Source: Legionella sp. (GTDB lineage Bacteria; Pseudomonadota; Gammaproteobacteria; Legionellales; Legionellaceae). Taken from it: a stretch of DNA of 64,000 nucleotides. Positions 8,851-18,984 of the stretch are shown here, piece after piece. The first letter of the stretch is position 1; the number at the start of each line of letters is the position of its first letter. The stretch lies in assembly GCA_017306715.1 (NCBI GenBank), contig JAFKHV010000010.1:1-64000 (forward strand), written 5' to 3'. The notes beneath the pieces were generated by a model, which saw only the letters and a program-made list of their open reading frames with translations, had not been told where the DNA came from and searched no databases. The translations under genes and the position numbers were made by a program.

Positions 8851-9735
8851 ATGTCACATTCTCCAGGAAAAAAATTTAGGGAATTGGTCTCCCAAGCTCA
8901 ACCCCTGCAAGTCCTTGGAACCATTAATGCTTATGCCGCTATGCTTGCCGAACAGGCAGGTGCGCAAGCAATATACTTATCTGGCGCAGGCGTCGCCAAC
9001 GCATCTTATGGTTTGCCTGATTTAGGAATGACGAGCCTTGCTGAGGTGCTTGAAGATGTCCAAAGAATAACTGCTGCTACATCGTTACCATTACTGGTTG
9101 ATATTGATACTGGTTGGGGCCACGCTTTTAATATCGCGCGCACGATTGCGCTCATGGAAAAAAATGGGGTCGCCGCGGTGCACATTGAGGATCAAGTAGT
9201 GGCAAAACGATGCGGACATCGGCCCAATAAAGCCATTGTCAGTGCAGCGGAAATGGGCGATAGAATTAAAGCGGCAGTCGATGCGCGTAAAAATGAAGAT
9301 TTTGTTATTATGGCACGTACAGATGCTTATGCAGTAGAAGGCATGCAAGCAGCAATTGATAGGGCTTTATTATGCGTTCAACTTGGTGCTGATATGATTT
9401 TTCCTGAAGCGATGACAACCTTGGAAGAGTACTCACATTTTACTCAGGCAGTCCAAGTTCCCGTTTTAGCGAATATTACCGAATTTGGAAAAACACCTTT
9501 ATTTAGTCGTGAAGAATTAGCGCAAGCCGGGGTTTCTTTGGTGCTTTACCCTTTAAGCGCTTTTCGTGCTATGGCTAAAGCTGCCTTAACCACGTATCAG
9601 CAGATTATTCAACAGGGAACACAACAACATATGGTGGAACACATGCAAACCCGTCAGGAATTATACGCTGTTCTCGGGTACCATGCATACGAAGAGAAAT
9701 TAGATCAATTGATGGAGGAAAGGAATGAGCGCTAA
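8851..9735 (+). CDS. prpB: 2-methylisocitrate lyase
   Basis: Cleaves 2-methylisocitrate to pyruvate and succinate, the last step of the methylcitrate cycle for propionate use. The catalytic loop [10 protein letters not shown] lies near 118-127, with the cysteine as the acid/base residue of the family, and [15 protein letters not shown] near 75-89 gives metal-binding aspartates. A TTG-initiated extension to 8845 exists, but AAGGAG at 8836-8841 is spaced nine bases from ATG 8851, giving MSHSPGKKF and 294 residues, as in E. coli PrpB. The stop overlaps the prpC start by 11 bases. Confidence 0.95.
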   Translation: MSHSPGKKFRELVSQAQPLQVLGTINAYAAMLAEQAGAQAIYLSGAGVANASYGLPDLGMTSLAEVLEDVQRITAATSLPLLVDIDTGWGHAFNIARTIALMEKNGVAAVHIEDQVVAKRCGHRPNKAIVSAAEMGDRIKAAVDARKNEDFVIMARTDAYAVEGMQAAIDRALLCVQLGADMIFPEAMTTLEEYSHFTQAVQVPVLANITEFGKTPLFSREELAQAGVSLVLYPLSAFRAMAKAALTTYQQIIQQGTQQHMVEHMQTRQELYAVLGYHAYEEKLDQLMEERNER

Positions 9736-10843
9736 AAGCGGAGGATTGGCTGGGGTTGCTGCTGGAGATTCAGCGATTGCCACGGTTGGAATGGAAGAAC
9801 AAGGTTTAAACTATCGTGGCTATTCAATTGACGATTTAGCGGCCCATGCAACGTTTGAAGAAGTAGCTTATTTATTACTTTATGAAAAATTACCCACACA
9901 GCAAGAATTAAACGCTTATACGCAAAAGCTCATTAATTTACGGCAATTACCTTCTGAATTGAAGAAAATACTCCAGATGATACCAAAAGATACTCATCCA
10001 ATGGACGTATTAAGAACTGGATGTTCCTTTTTAGGGTGTCTTGAGCCAGAAACTAATTTTTCCCAGCAGCATGATATAGCAGATCGTCTACTTGCTCTTT
10101 TTCCAGGAATGATGTGCTATTGGTATGCCTATCATTTTCAACATAAGGAAATCAGCGGTCTTAGTGAAGAGCCGACCACAGGTGGTCATTTTTTAACGCT
10201 GCTCCATGGTCGAGCGCCCACAGCATTAGAGTCCCACGTGATGAATGTCTCACTCATTCTCTACGCTGAACATGAGTTTAATGCATCAACATTTGCAGCA
10301 CGTGTGACTGCCGCAACTTTAGCTGATTTTTATTCAGCAATCGTTACCGCCATAGGTACGCTTCGAGGACCTCTTCACGGTGGGGCAAATGAAGCGGCCA
10401 TGGAGCTCATCGAGCGTTTCAATTCACCTGAGGAAGCAGATGTAAGTTTAAGAAATATGTTGCAAAACAAAGAGAAGATTATGGGGTTTGGGCATCGAGT
10501 TTATACAACTCACGATCCGCGCTCCAATGTAATTAAAAAATGTTCGTTTGATTTAGCAGAAGAGAAACAAGATTTTCTTTTGTACAATGTCTCTGAGCGA
10601 ATTGAAGAGGTCATGTGGAATGAGAAAAAATTGTTCCCTAATCTCGATTTCTACAGTGCTTCTGCTTATCATTACATTGGTATCCCCACCTTTTTATTTA
10701 CCCCTGTATTTGTTATGTCACGAATTACTGGTTGGGCGGCACATGTCATGGAGCAGCGCGCTAACAATAAGTTAATTCGTCCTTTATCCAATTACACTGG
10801 CCCCGAGCCCCGTGAATTTCCTTTAATGGCAACCAGAGGTTAA
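9725..10843 (+). CDS. prpC: 2-methylcitrate synthase
   Basis: Condenses propionyl-CoA with oxaloacetate to give 2-methylcitrate. Citrate-synthase catalytic residues are visible: His in [12 protein letters not shown] (about 218), His in [14 protein letters not shown] (about 257) and Asp in [10 protein letters not shown] (about 307). The 372-residue length and lack of the N-terminal domain of the large Gram-negative citrate synthases, together with its position between prpB and prpD, identify it as PrpC. The ATG at 9725 overlaps the end of prpB and has GGAGGAAAGG just ahead. Confidence 0.95.
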   Translation: MSAKSGGLAGVAAGDSAIATVGMEEQGLNYRGYSIDDLAAHATFEEVAYLLLYEKLPTQQELNAYTQKLINLRQLPSELKKILQMIPKDTHPMDVLRTGCSFLGCLEPETNFSQQHDIADRLLALFPGMMCYWYAYHFQHKEISGLSEEPTTGGHFLTLLHGRAPTALESHVMNVSLILYAEHEFNASTFAARVTAATLADFYSAIVTAIGTLRGPLHGGANEAAMELIERFNSPEEADVSLRNMLQNKEKIMGFGHRVYTTHDPRSNVIKKCSFDLAEEKQDFLLYNVSERIEEVMWNEKKLFPNLDFYSASAYHYIGIPTFLFTPVFVMSRITGWAAHVMEQRANNKLIRPLSNYTGPEPREFPLMATRG

Positions 10844-10846
10844 AAG

Positions 10847-12289
10847 ATGAGTCATTATGTAGAAGACAACATAAAGCCTGATTATGATCAGGTTTTAGTC
10901 GATATTGCCGATTATGTATTAAATTATCAAATCAAAAGTACCAGTGCTTATGAAACAGCGCGTCTGTGTCTGATGGACACTCTGGGTTGTGGAATTTTAG
11001 CACTGAATTTTCCAGAATGTACCAAGCTATTAGGGCCGATTGTACCGGGTGCCACGCTTGATAAGGGTGCCCGCATCCCGGGGACCTCGTATCAACTCGA
11101 ACCAGTTCATGCTGCATTTAATATTGGTGCCATGATTAGGTGGCTTGATTTTAATGATACTTGGCTTGCTGCCGAGTGGGGGCATCCTTCCGACAACTTA
11201 GGTGCGATTTTAGCCGTTGCGGATTATCTATGCCGTAATCCTCATCAAGGAGGCCGGAGCGTCTCTATGCATGAAGTGCTTACGGCGATGATCAAAGCTC
11301 ATGAGATTCAGGGATGCATGGCTTTAGAAAACAGTTTTAACCGTATGGGACTAGATCATGTGATTTTAGTCAAATTGGCTAGTGCAGCGGTTGCCGCCGC
11401 ATTATTTGGTGCGGATAAAGATATGTTGCTGCGTACGCTGTCTCAAGTGTTCGTGGATGGACAAAGCTTGCGTACTTATCGCCATGCCCCCAATGCCGGA
11501 TCACGTAAATCTTGGGCGGCAGGGGATGCTACGTCCCGCGCCGTGCGTTTAGCGCTGATGGTACAAAAAGGTGAAATGGGCTACCCCAGTGCACTAACCG
11601 CACCCACCTGGGGCTTTTACGATGTCCTTTTTGGCAAAAAACCTTTTAAATTCCAACGTCCTTATGGCAGCTATGTGATGGAGAATGTTTTATTCAAGCT
11701 GTCCTATCCTGCAGAATTTCATGCACAAACTGCGGTAGAATGTGCGGTGATGTTGCACCCTCAAATTAAAAATCGGCTTGACGACATTGATCGTATTGAA
11801 TTAACGACTCACGAATCAGCAATTCGCATCATTAGTAAGCAAGGGGAGTTGCATAACCCTGCAGATCGCGACCATTGTTTGCAATACATGATAGCTATCG
11901 GGCTTATTTTTGGCGACCTCAAAGCGGAACATTATGAAAATGATGTCGCAGCAGATCCTCGAATTGATACCCTAAGAACCAAGATGCAGGTTGTAGAAGA
12001 TGAGCGGTTTTCCCGTGACTACCATGATCCAGATAAGCGTTCGATTGCCAATAGTATGCGTATTATTTTTAAAGATGGTAGCTCTACCGAAAATGTGACC
12101 GTTGAATATCCAATAGGGCATAAGCGACGTCGCGAAGAAGGGGTGCCGGTTTTATTATCCAAATTTGAAAAGAATTTGCGCACACAGTTTAGTGCGGAAA
12201 TAACAAACAAAATTATCGAGACTATGAGCGATACTAATGCGCTGTGCTCGATGCTGGTGAGCGATTTTATGGATCTGTGGGTACAGTAG
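10847..12289 (+). CDS. prpD: 2-methylcitrate dehydratase
   Basis: Dehydrates 2-methylcitrate to 2-methyl-cis-aconitate. It belongs to the MmgE/PrpD family: early [21 protein letters not shown], then [20 protein letters not shown] near 100-119 with conserved aspartates and histidine, and [11 protein letters not shown] around 285. Length 480 matches PrpD. It follows prpC after three bases and closes the prpBCD operon. No acnD/prpF pair is present, so rehydration would be by a general aconitase elsewhere (inference). Confidence 0.95.
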   Translation: MSHYVEDNIKPDYDQVLVDIADYVLNYQIKSTSAYETARLCLMDTLGCGILALNFPECTKLLGPIVPGATLDKGARIPGTSYQLEPVHAAFNIGAMIRWLDFNDTWLAAEWGHPSDNLGAILAVADYLCRNPHQGGRSVSMHEVLTAMIKAHEIQGCMALENSFNRMGLDHVILVKLASAAVAAALFGADKDMLLRTLSQVFVDGQSLRTYRHAPNAGSRKSWAAGDATSRAVRLALMVQKGEMGYPSALTAPTWGFYDVLFGKKPFKFQRPYGSYVMENVLFKLSYPAEFHAQTAVECAVMLHPQIKNRLDDIDRIELTTHESAIRIISKQGELHNPADRDHCLQYMIAIGLIFGDLKAEHYENDVAADPRIDTLRTKMQVVEDERFSRDYHDPDKRSIANSMRIIFKDGSSTENVTVEYPIGHKRRREEGVPVLLSKFEKNLRTQFSAEITNKIIETMSDTNALCSMLVSDFMDLWVQ

Positions 12290-12373
12290 GATATCATTGA
12301 GTCGATGCATAAATCTGGGTGAGGTTACTCTAATCCTGACCTGGATTTTACATCGCTCAAGCCTTAATTCTTC

Positions 12374-13342
12374 TTAAATCATTCTTAAAACGATTTTGCC
12401 GAAATGCTTTCCTGATTCCATAAGCTCTTGAGCTTTTTCAATTTCTTCTAAAGAAAAAATACTGTGAATAATTGGTTTTATTTGCTGAGCGGCCAATAAA
12501 GTTTGCCAGCGGTGATGTGCTTGTTGCCATAGTAGAGATTTCTCTTCAAGGCTTTGTGAACGCAGGACAAAACCAAGGATGTGGAGACGCTTACGCATTA
12601 ACAAAGTGATATTGCATTCCACAAGACTGCCTTTGATACAAGCGATTTGCACGAGCTTTCCTTGTGGTTTGAGTAAATGCAGATGCTTGTTGAAGTAATC
12701 ACCACCAACAAAATCCAAAATGACATCGAGGCTTGCCTCAGGGATAAGATCTTCGAAATCATGCGTAGTATGATTTATGGCTTGCCTTGCCCCTAAATTT
12801 AATGCCTGCATAATTTTTTCATGATTTCCAGCAGTAGTCGTTACATGAGCCCTCGCTTGGTACGCCATTTGAATTGCCAAAGAGCCGATGCCACTCCCAG
12901 CCCCATGCACTAATAAATTTTGTTCTGGTAGTAAGCCCCCAAGAGAAAAGATGGTAGCGTGAACCGTAATCAACGCTTCAGGGAGGGCGGCTGCATGGAA
13001 CATGTCCCATTCTGGAGGTATTTTCGCAGTCAACTGCTCGTGGGTAAGACAATAATCAGCAAAGGCACCGCTGCCGACTAAAGCATAAACTTTATCGCCT
13101 ACAGCAAATTGATTAACCTCGTCACCTATCTCAACGACCTCACCCGAAATTTCTAGACCTGGGATATCGCACTCTCCAGGAGGAGGGGGATATTTACCGT
13201 AGCGTTGCATTAAATCCGCACGGTTTAACGCGGCAGCATGGACTCGAATGAGTAGTTGTCCTTTTTGAGGATGGGGTTTCGGTTTCTCAAGTACCCGTAA
13301 CCGACTATGACTTCCTGGATTTTCAATGTGGATATAGCGCAT
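12374..13342 (-). CDS. NAD(P)H quinone oxidoreductase, zinc-independent MDR family
   Basis: A 322-residue medium-chain dehydrogenase/reductase. The N-terminal GroES-like half contains AALNRADLMQRYGKYPPPPG, characteristic of the quinone oxidoreductase/PIG3 branch, and GLEISGEVVEIG. The Rossmann half has the cofactor loop HGAGSGIGSLAIQMA near 146-160. The catalytic and structural zinc cysteines of alcohol dehydrogenases are missing, so an NADPH-dependent quinone or enone reductase is expected. It converges on prpD and diverges from the ugp operon. The physiological substrate is unknown. Confidence 0.88.
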   Translation of the reverse strand: MRYIHIENPGSHSRLRVLEKPKPHPQKGQLLIRVHAAALNRADLMQRYGKYPPPPGECDIPGLEISGEVVEIGDEVNQFAVGDKVYALVGSGAFADYCLTHEQLTAKIPPEWDMFHAAALPEALITVHATIFSLGGLLPEQNLLVHGAGSGIGSLAIQMAYQARAHVTTTAGNHEKIMQALNLGARQAINHTTHDFEDLIPEASLDVILDFVGGDYFNKHLHLLKPQGKLVQIACIKGSLVECNITLLMRKRLHILGFVLRSQSLEEKSLLWQQAHHRWQTLLAAQQIKPIIHSIFSLEEIEKAQELMESGKHFGKIVLRMI

Positions 13343-13435
13343 GATTATCGTCCTTGACCGGTGGAGCAGATTTTAAAAAAACGGGATTAATGCTTTTAAT
13401 TGTACACTCATGTTTAAACTTTTAATCATAATGCA

Positions 13436-13463
13436 TTGACCCGTAGCACTTTAATTATATAAT
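13436..13463 (+). promoter_or_regulatory. Predicted sigma-70-type promoter of the ugp-like operon
   Basis: TTGACC at 13436-13441 and a consensus TATAAT at 13458-13463, 16 bases apart, lie about 28 bases upstream of the first permease gene (ATG 13491). It is one of the best promoter matches I saw in the window. Confidence 0.6.
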
Positions 13464-13490
13464 TGAAATTTGTATCTCATATTCTGGCTA

Positions 13491-14369
13491 ATGTCCCAAT
13501 TCAATCATCAACGACATTATGTGTGGCTTTTTATTTTGCCACAAATAATCATCACGCTCACGTTTTTCATTTGGCCTGCGGCTAATGCTTTATTGCAATC
13601 TTTTTTTTACACGGACGCCTTTGGTATAAAACACCGTTTTGCTTTTCTTACCAATTTTACTGATTTGTTTGCTGATTCAGGGTATATTGAAGCCATAAAA
13701 GTAACGATGATTCTTGCTTTGAGCATTACTTTTGTCACCATGATACTGGGCTTGTTTTTAGCGGCCCTAGTTAAGGCGCGTAACAAATCCCAACAAATGT
13801 ATAAATCTCTTTTAATATGGCCTTATGCTGTCGCTCCGGCTGTTGCAGCAATTTTATGGCGTTTTTTATGTCATCCAACTTTAGGCTGGGTCACCTCAAT
13901 TCTCCAACATTGGGGAATAGAGTTTGATTATGTAAATCACGTAAATCAGGCGTTATTGGTCATCATTCTCACTGCGAGTTGGCAGCAATTTAGTTATAAT
14001 TTTCTGTTTTATCTGGCGGCGATGAAATCAGTCCCATCTACTATTGTAGACGCTGCGGTGCTTGATGGTGCTAATTCCTGGCAATGTTTCTGGCATATTA
14101 TATTTCCTTTACTCTCACCCACCACTTTTTTTCTCATCATTATGAACCTGATGTATGGATTTTTTGAGACCTTCGGTATTATCCAGGTTATGACACACGG
14201 AGGGCCGGGTGCGAGCACAACCAATTTAATCTATAAAGTTTATCAGGATGGTTTTGAGGGAATGGACTTAGGTAGTGCTTCGGCTCAGTCGGTCCTCCTT
14301 ATGTTTTTGGTTGTTGCTGTTTCAATAGTACAATTTAAGTATATCGAAAAAAAGGTGCATTACACATGA
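13491..14369 (+). CDS. ugpA: ABC sugar/glycerol-phosphate type permease, UgpA-like
   Basis: First inner-membrane permease of a CUT1-type ABC importer. About six membrane helices and the cytoplasmic EAA loop DAAVLDGANSWQCFWHIIFP (near 187-206), which contacts the ATPase, are visible. The open frame extends to TTG 13470, but ATG 13491 (MSQFNHQRHY) is the likelier start. Its four-base overlap with the next permease (14366-14369) shows a tight operon. The sn-glycerol-3-phosphate specificity implied by the Ugp name comes from family likeness only; related CUT1 systems carry sugars. Confidence 0.83.
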   Translation: MSQFNHQRHYVWLFILPQIIITLTFFIWPAANALLQSFFYTDAFGIKHRFAFLTNFTDLFADSGYIEAIKVTMILALSITFVTMILGLFLAALVKARNKSQQMYKSLLIWPYAVAPAVAAILWRFLCHPTLGWVTSILQHWGIEFDYVNHVNQALLVIILTASWQQFSYNFLFYLAAMKSVPSTIVDAAVLDGANSWQCFWHIIFPLLSPTTFFLIIMNLMYGFFETFGIIQVMTHGGPGASTTNLIYKVYQDGFEGMDLGSASAQSVLLMFLVVAVSIVQFKYIEKKVHYT

Positions 14370-15193
14370 ATCGGGTTATGACAATTTGTGCTCATGTGTT
14401 CCTTTGCTTTTTTATCCTAATGATGCTTCTGCCATTATATTTGGCTGTGGTTGCTGCAAGTCATGAAGGGAGCCTTTTAATGCATACACGGCTTCCCTAT
14501 ATACCGGGCTCACTACTTTTTAGTAACCTGAATCAGGTTTTAGGTCATGGTCTGGCCGTTACTGGTGGCGAGCCCTTATTTAGGCTGTTAGCGAATAGTT
14601 TTATTATGGCAATTATTATCGCTGTTGGAAAAATTATGATTGCTTTAGGTTCCGCGTTTGCCTTGGTTTATTTTGATTTCCGATTTAAAAAAATATGTTT
14701 TGCTTTAATTTTCGCCACCTTGATGCTTCCCGTAGAAGTACGGATTATACCCACTTTTCAGGTCGTCGCCTCATTTGGCTTACTAAATACATTCACCGGG
14801 TTAACTTTACCTTTATTTGTTTCGGCTACGGGCACTTTTTTATTTCGGCAATTTTTTAAAACCATTCCAACCGAATTAGTCGATGCAGCAAAACTTGATG
14901 GAGCAGGTGCGGTGCGTTTTTTTATTGATATTTTATTACCATTATCGAAAACACCTATCGCTTCTCTATTTGTTATTTTATTTGTTTATGGCTGGAATCA
15001 GTATTTATGGCCGCTCGTGGTTACTACCGAGAGCAAAATGGGTACCGTGGTGATGGGAATTCATTACCTAGCTGGAGTCGCCGATCAAATCCCGCAATGG
15101 CATTTTGTTATGTGTATCGCTTTAATTGCATTAATTCCACCTTGCGTCATGGTACTTTTCATGCAACGCTGGTTTGAACGAGGGTTAAACTAA
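14366..15193 (+). CDS. ugpE: ABC sugar/glycerol-phosphate type permease, UgpE-like
   Basis: Second permease of the importer, 275 residues with about six membrane helices. The EAA loop is VDAAKLDGAGAVRFFIDILL near 173-192. It starts in an ATGA overlap with the first permease and ends one base before the ATPase gene, so the three are almost certainly translated together and would assemble as a heterodimeric channel with the ATPase homodimer. Substrate is not determined by the sequence. Confidence 0.83.
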   Translation: MNRVMTICAHVFLCFFILMMLLPLYLAVVAASHEGSLLMHTRLPYIPGSLLFSNLNQVLGHGLAVTGGEPLFRLLANSFIMAIIIAVGKIMIALGSAFALVYFDFRFKKICFALIFATLMLPVEVRIIPTFQVVASFGLLNTFTGLTLPLFVSATGTFLFRQFFKTIPTELVDAAKLDGAGAVRFFIDILLPLSKTPIASLFVILFVYGWNQYLWPLVVTTESKMGTVVMGIHYLAGVADQIPQWHFVMCIALIALIPPCVMVLFMQRWFERGLN

Positions 15194-15194
15194 C

Positions 15195-16307
15195 ATGGCT
15201 GCAGTAGATTTAATCGATGTTACCCGTAAGGTTGGCAAGAACATAATTCTCCAAAGCATTAATATGAGCATTAAAAAAGGGGAGTTTATGGTCATTGTGG
15301 GACCATCAGGATGCGGCAAATCAACTTTATTGCGTCTTATTGCCGGTCTGGATGAGTTAACTTCTGGCTCCATTTTAATCAATAATAATTGCGTTAATAA
15401 TGTGGCACCAGCAAAGCGTGATATGGCTATGGTGTTTCAAAATTATGCTTTATATCCCCATATGACGGTATATAACAATATGGCATATGGCTTGAAAATG
15501 CGCGGTTTTAAAACCAATGCAATCCAAGAGCGCGTTATGCAAGCAGCGAAGATGTTGCATTTAACTCCCTTTCTTGAGCGTAAGCCTGTAGAGCTTTCCG
15601 GCGGACAAAAACAGCGTGTCGCAATGGGGCGAGCAATGGTGCGTCAACCCGCTGTTTTTTTATTCGATGAGCCTCTATCCAATTTGGATGCAAATTTACG
15701 GATGGAGATGCGTCATGAATTACGGCGTTTACATCAACAACTCCATACCACCAGTCTCTATGTCACTCATGATCAAACCGAAGCGATGACCATGGCTGAA
15801 CGGGTGCTGGTGCTTAATCATGGGTTTATAGAGCAAGTAGGAACACCGCGTGAGCTTTATCAGCAACCGGCTTCTCTTTTTGTGGCGGGATTTACTGGAC
15901 ATTACCCTCTCAATACGTTTAAAGGCATTTATTCACAAAAAGATGCTAGTATACAAACAGAGAGTGGAGTTTGTTATGCCTGCGAAAAAAATTATGGTTG
16001 GGCAGATAAGACCCCGGTAACCGTAGCAATTCGCGCAGAGCATGTGCAGCTAATTGACTCAACTCATCCGCAAGCTGTTCCGGTGCAGGTGGAGTTTATA
16101 GACGATATGGGCGCAGATAAACTGATCCGGGGCACCTGTGAGACGAGCGGGGAACCTATAAGCTTAAGGGTGCGGGCTGATGCTCATTTTTCAGGCGAGC
16201 GCATTCATGCCTTATTTCCTAATGAACATATGCATTTATTTCAGCAAAATACTGGACAACGTATTGGAGAGGACTATGAAAAAAACAACGCAATTAACAT
16301 CAGTTGA
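15195..16307 (+). CDS. ugpC: ABC transporter ATP-binding protein, UgpC/MalK type
   Basis: The ATPase of the importer, 370 residues. Walker A GPSGCGKST (about 36-44), signature LSGGQKQR (about 135), Walker B VFLFDEPLSNLD (about 154-165) and the switch histidine in YVTHDQTEAMT are intact. The C-terminal third (from about 235) is the TOBE/regulatory domain of the MalK-UgpC class. The downstream membrane-protein gene starts inside its last 32 bases. No substrate-binding protein gene accompanies the set. Confidence 0.88.
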   Translation: MAAVDLIDVTRKVGKNIILQSINMSIKKGEFMVIVGPSGCGKSTLLRLIAGLDELTSGSILINNNCVNNVAPAKRDMAMVFQNYALYPHMTVYNNMAYGLKMRGFKTNAIQERVMQAAKMLHLTPFLERKPVELSGGQKQRVAMGRAMVRQPAVFLFDEPLSNLDANLRMEMRHELRRLHQQLHTTSLYVTHDQTEAMTMAERVLVLNHGFIEQVGTPRELYQQPASLFVAGFTGHYPLNTFKGIYSQKDASIQTESGVCYACEKNYGWADKTPVTVAIRAEHVQLIDSTHPQAVPVQVEFIDDMGADKLIRGTCETSGEPISLRVRADAHFSGERIHALFPNEHMHLFQQNTGQRIGEDYEKNNAINIS

Positions 16308-17145
16308 TGCGCCAATTTATAGTTATTGGTCTGCTTTGTGGAAGTCATTTTATTCAAGACGTTTGTATGTGGATGTCGGTAAACGGTGGTCAGGTTTTGG
16401 TATTTTATACTTGTTACTGGTTATTGCGCTACTGTCCCTGCCTTTTTACTTACGGGTGTTACAAAGTGTAAATCAATCTTTTCAAGAACAAATTATTGAG
16501 CCTTCAGTTAAAATACCTGCTTTTATCGTGCAAAATGGCGAAGTGAATTTTGATAAGCCCATGCCTTATTTTATTAAAAATGATGCGGGTAAAATCATTG
16601 CGGCGATTGACACAACCGGCAAAGTAACAGCGTTTACGAATGCTTATCCTGATTTAAGTATCCTTGTGAGCAAACATAAAATTGCTTTCAAAGTACCGGT
16701 GCCTCAAATATTTACCAATTCCGCTGCACAACAGCAGGGAAAAATTATTGAGCAAGAGTTTGATAGTAAAACGAATTTTGTATTTGATGGAAAGCAGCTC
16801 CTGGATCAAAGCTTCGTCAGTACCCTAAAATATTTATTTATATTCATCACTTATCCAATTATTGTTGCCATACTATTTTCTGTATTTATTGTTTTTTTTC
16901 CATTTTTTGCGGTGTTAGGACAAACGTTTTCACTCGCATTCTTTTCTTTTAAGCTTAACTTTGCGACTTCATGCCGCTTACTTGTCGTAGCTGGCACACC
17001 GATGTTGTTGGTGCTGGTAACGATGTTAACACTCAATAGGATGTTTACAGGCTTAGGTGTTTTGCTCTTTATATTACTCATTCTTTATTACAGCTTTGCT
17101 CTGTATGCATTAAGAGCGGAGAGCCGCAATCTGGTGCGAACATGA
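16276..17145 (+). CDS. DUF1189-like integral membrane protein
   Basis: A 289-residue membrane protein of unknown function. An N-terminal helix (about 42-62, ILYLLLVIALLSLPFYL) is followed by a polar region of about 120 residues, probably periplasmic, and then three or four closely packed hydrophobic segments to the C-terminus (for example SVFIVFFPFFAVLGQ and GVLLFILLILYYSFALYAL). This layout resembles DUF1189 proteins, an assignment from memory. The open frame begins at 16180 but ATG 16276, preceded by GGAGAGG, is the credible start, overlapping the ATPase gene by 32 bases. It overlaps the next gene by four bases. Confidence 0.6.
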   Translation: MKKTTQLTSVDAPIYSYWSALWKSFYSRRLYVDVGKRWSGFGILYLLLVIALLSLPFYLRVLQSVNQSFQEQIIEPSVKIPAFIVQNGEVNFDKPMPYFIKNDAGKIIAAIDTTGKVTAFTNAYPDLSILVSKHKIAFKVPVPQIFTNSAAQQQGKIIEQEFDSKTNFVFDGKQLLDQSFVSTLKYLFIFITYPIIVAILFSVFIVFFPFFAVLGQTFSLAFFSFKLNFATSCRLLVVAGTPMLLVLVTMLTLNRMFTGLGVLLFILLILYYSFALYALRAESRNLVRT

Positions 17146-17930
17146 AAGAACTGATCCATTTTGCCCATGGCAATGGATTTCCTGCACTCTGTTATCGGCA
17201 AATGCTTGAGGCATTGACGGATTATGCGGATTACTGTTACCTCGACCGGATTGGTCATAACCCGAAATACCCGGTCAGCGAAAATTGGCACAATCTTGTC
17301 GCTGAGCTCATCGAAAGCGTGCGCTTACAGGCAGACAGACCCGTCATTGCTGTTGGGCATTCTTTAGGCGGAGCATTGAGTTTTCTTGCCGCCGCAGAAA
17401 GACCAGAGCTATTTAAAGCGGTGATTCTCTTGGATTCGCCACTACTAGGTCCATTGAAATCGACTATGGTTCGCTTAGCAAAAGCACTGGGATTTATTGA
17501 CCATGTAACCCCGGCACACAAAACACGCGCTAGGCGTCAGCATTGGCAAACTCGTGATGAAGTTATTGATTATCTTCGGAGTCGGGAGCTGTTCGCAAAT
17601 TTCACCACCGAGTGTTTATATGATTATGTGGATTATGGACTTGAGCATACCAACAAAGGCTATTCCCTGCGGTTTAATCGTGCTATAGAGTATCGAATAT
17701 ACCGAACGATACCCCATATCATTCCTGCCTACGAAGGAAAATTTAATCTTCCTGCGGCGCTTATATATGGTGCTAAAAGCAATATAGTCGGAACTATGGA
17801 TTTGCATTATATGAAGAAGAAGTTTGGTATTGTTTGTCAAAAGACATCTGGGAGTCATTTGTTTCCAATGGAATATCCGCAACAAGCAGCCCAAGAAATT
17901 CTTAATGCATTAAGCTTTCTTGGGTTGTAG
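17142..17930 (+). CDS. Alpha/beta hydrolase
   Basis: A 262-residue alpha/beta-hydrolase-fold enzyme without signal peptide. The oxyanion region HFAHGNGFPALCY lies at 6-18, the nucleophile elbow is GHSLGG near 73-78 (serine nucleophile), and LLDSPLLGP follows. The acid is probably in LIYGAKSNIVG near 208-218 and the histidine in SGSHLFPMEYP near 237-247. A lipase, esterase or haloperoxidase-like role is possible; the substrate is unknown. It starts in an ATGA overlap with the DUF1189-like gene and so belongs to the ugp-like operon, where hydrolysis of an imported ester would make sense (inference). Confidence 0.8.
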   Translation: MKELIHFAHGNGFPALCYRQMLEALTDYADYCYLDRIGHNPKYPVSENWHNLVAELIESVRLQADRPVIAVGHSLGGALSFLAAAERPELFKAVILLDSPLLGPLKSTMVRLAKALGFIDHVTPAHKTRARRQHWQTRDEVIDYLRSRELFANFTTECLYDYVDYGLEHTNKGYSLRFNRAIEYRIYRTIPHIIPAYEGKFNLPAALIYGAKSNIVGTMDLHYMKKKFGIVCQKTSGSHLFPMEYPQQAAQEILNALSFLGL

Positions 17931-17944
17931 TGGCCTAGAACGCT

Positions 17945-18916
17945 TTAGATCCATTTAAGAGTTACTGGGTTGAGATGGCCTGCGAACAAAACTTGGTTGC
18001 TGCAATCTTTCAAAAGGCTCGCCGCAACCAGATAATGGTTTTTACCCAGTAATGAATAATCGACGACCTCACCCGCCTCAGCACCTGTTAACGCGAATAT
18101 TTTCTGTCCGGAGGAAATAGGTTCTTCAGTTGTTACCTCAAACAAAGTGAGCTGATGTTTAATCGTAGCCTTATAATGCATGCGGGCGATAATTTCTTGC
18201 CCTTTGTAACAACCCTTGTTGAAATTAACCATGGAGGTTAGGTGCAAATCCACACGATGTGGTAGAAACAACCCTCTGGACTCTGGATAAATGGAGAAAT
18301 CTTTCTTCAAAAGTCGTAAGGTATGCCAGATTAGCGAGCCTAAAATTTGTTCTTTCTCTTGAAAAGCGGCGATCAGTTGCTGTGCAAATTGTGCCAGGCA
18401 GATCACAATATAAAAACCGTCGCCTAAATGATAGCAACAATAATCTTTATTAAAACTTAAACCATAGGTAGTTGATGGATAGAATATATCCGGACCCAGA
18501 GTCTGTTCGTTACTTTGAATATAAAGACCCAGTACTTGAAGCTGCTGATTCAGATGAATATTTACTCGAGAAAGTTGTGCCGCTTTGTTTAACGATTTAA
18601 TCGTATCTTCTACTAAATCTGTTGGTAGAAGCATTTTTATCCCTTGCCAATGAAAAATATCCATTAAATAATTAATCCGTCCTTGCAGATTACATTGTGC
18701 TCCTCGAATCATGGTAATGTCGGTCACGGCATGTACATCACAAGTTAATTGCCCCTGTAAAAACGTAGTTGCGTTGTCACCTACAACATCCAGTATCGAA
18801 AGATGGGGGAGGGGAAAGAGATAGTTTTTTTGGTTATCTAATGAGAGTGCTTCGTCTAAATTTTTAAACGTGGTCAACGTGCGTTGATTGATCGTCATAT
18901 CAGTTTGGGTATGCAT
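17945..18916 (-). CDS. ygfZ: tRNA-modifying protein YgfZ (folate-binding, iron-sulfur related)
   Basis: A 323-residue member of the YgfZ/GcvT-like family, which binds tetrahydrofolate and supports iron-sulfur enzymes such as MiaB. The diagnostic KGCYKGQE motif is present near 227-234 in VNFNKGCYKGQEIIARMHY, with the conserved cysteine. It converges on the hydrolase gene and diverges from sdhE-ygfX; the same ygfZ / sdhE-ygfX arrangement is found in enterobacteria, which strengthens all three calls. The start at 18916 (MHTQTD) has a GGAA ten bases upstream; an internal ATG six codons later lacks one. Confidence 0.93.
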   Translation of the reverse strand: MHTQTDMTINQRTLTTFKNLDEALSLDNQKNYLFPLPHLSILDVVGDNATTFLQGQLTCDVHAVTDITMIRGAQCNLQGRINYLMDIFHWQGIKMLLPTDLVEDTIKSLNKAAQLSRVNIHLNQQLQVLGLYIQSNEQTLGPDIFYPSTTYGLSFNKDYCCYHLGDGFYIVICLAQFAQQLIAAFQEKEQILGSLIWHTLRLLKKDFSIYPESRGLFLPHRVDLHLTSMVNFNKGCYKGQEIIARMHYKATIKHQLTLFEVTTEEPISSGQKIFALTGAEAGEVVDYSLLGKNHYLVAASLLKDCSNQVLFAGHLNPVTLKWI

Positions 18917-18984
18917 AGGTTTGGGGTTCCGTTTGTAAATGCTCTAGTGTATCATTGCTCGTTGATTTCAATAAGAGTTTATGT

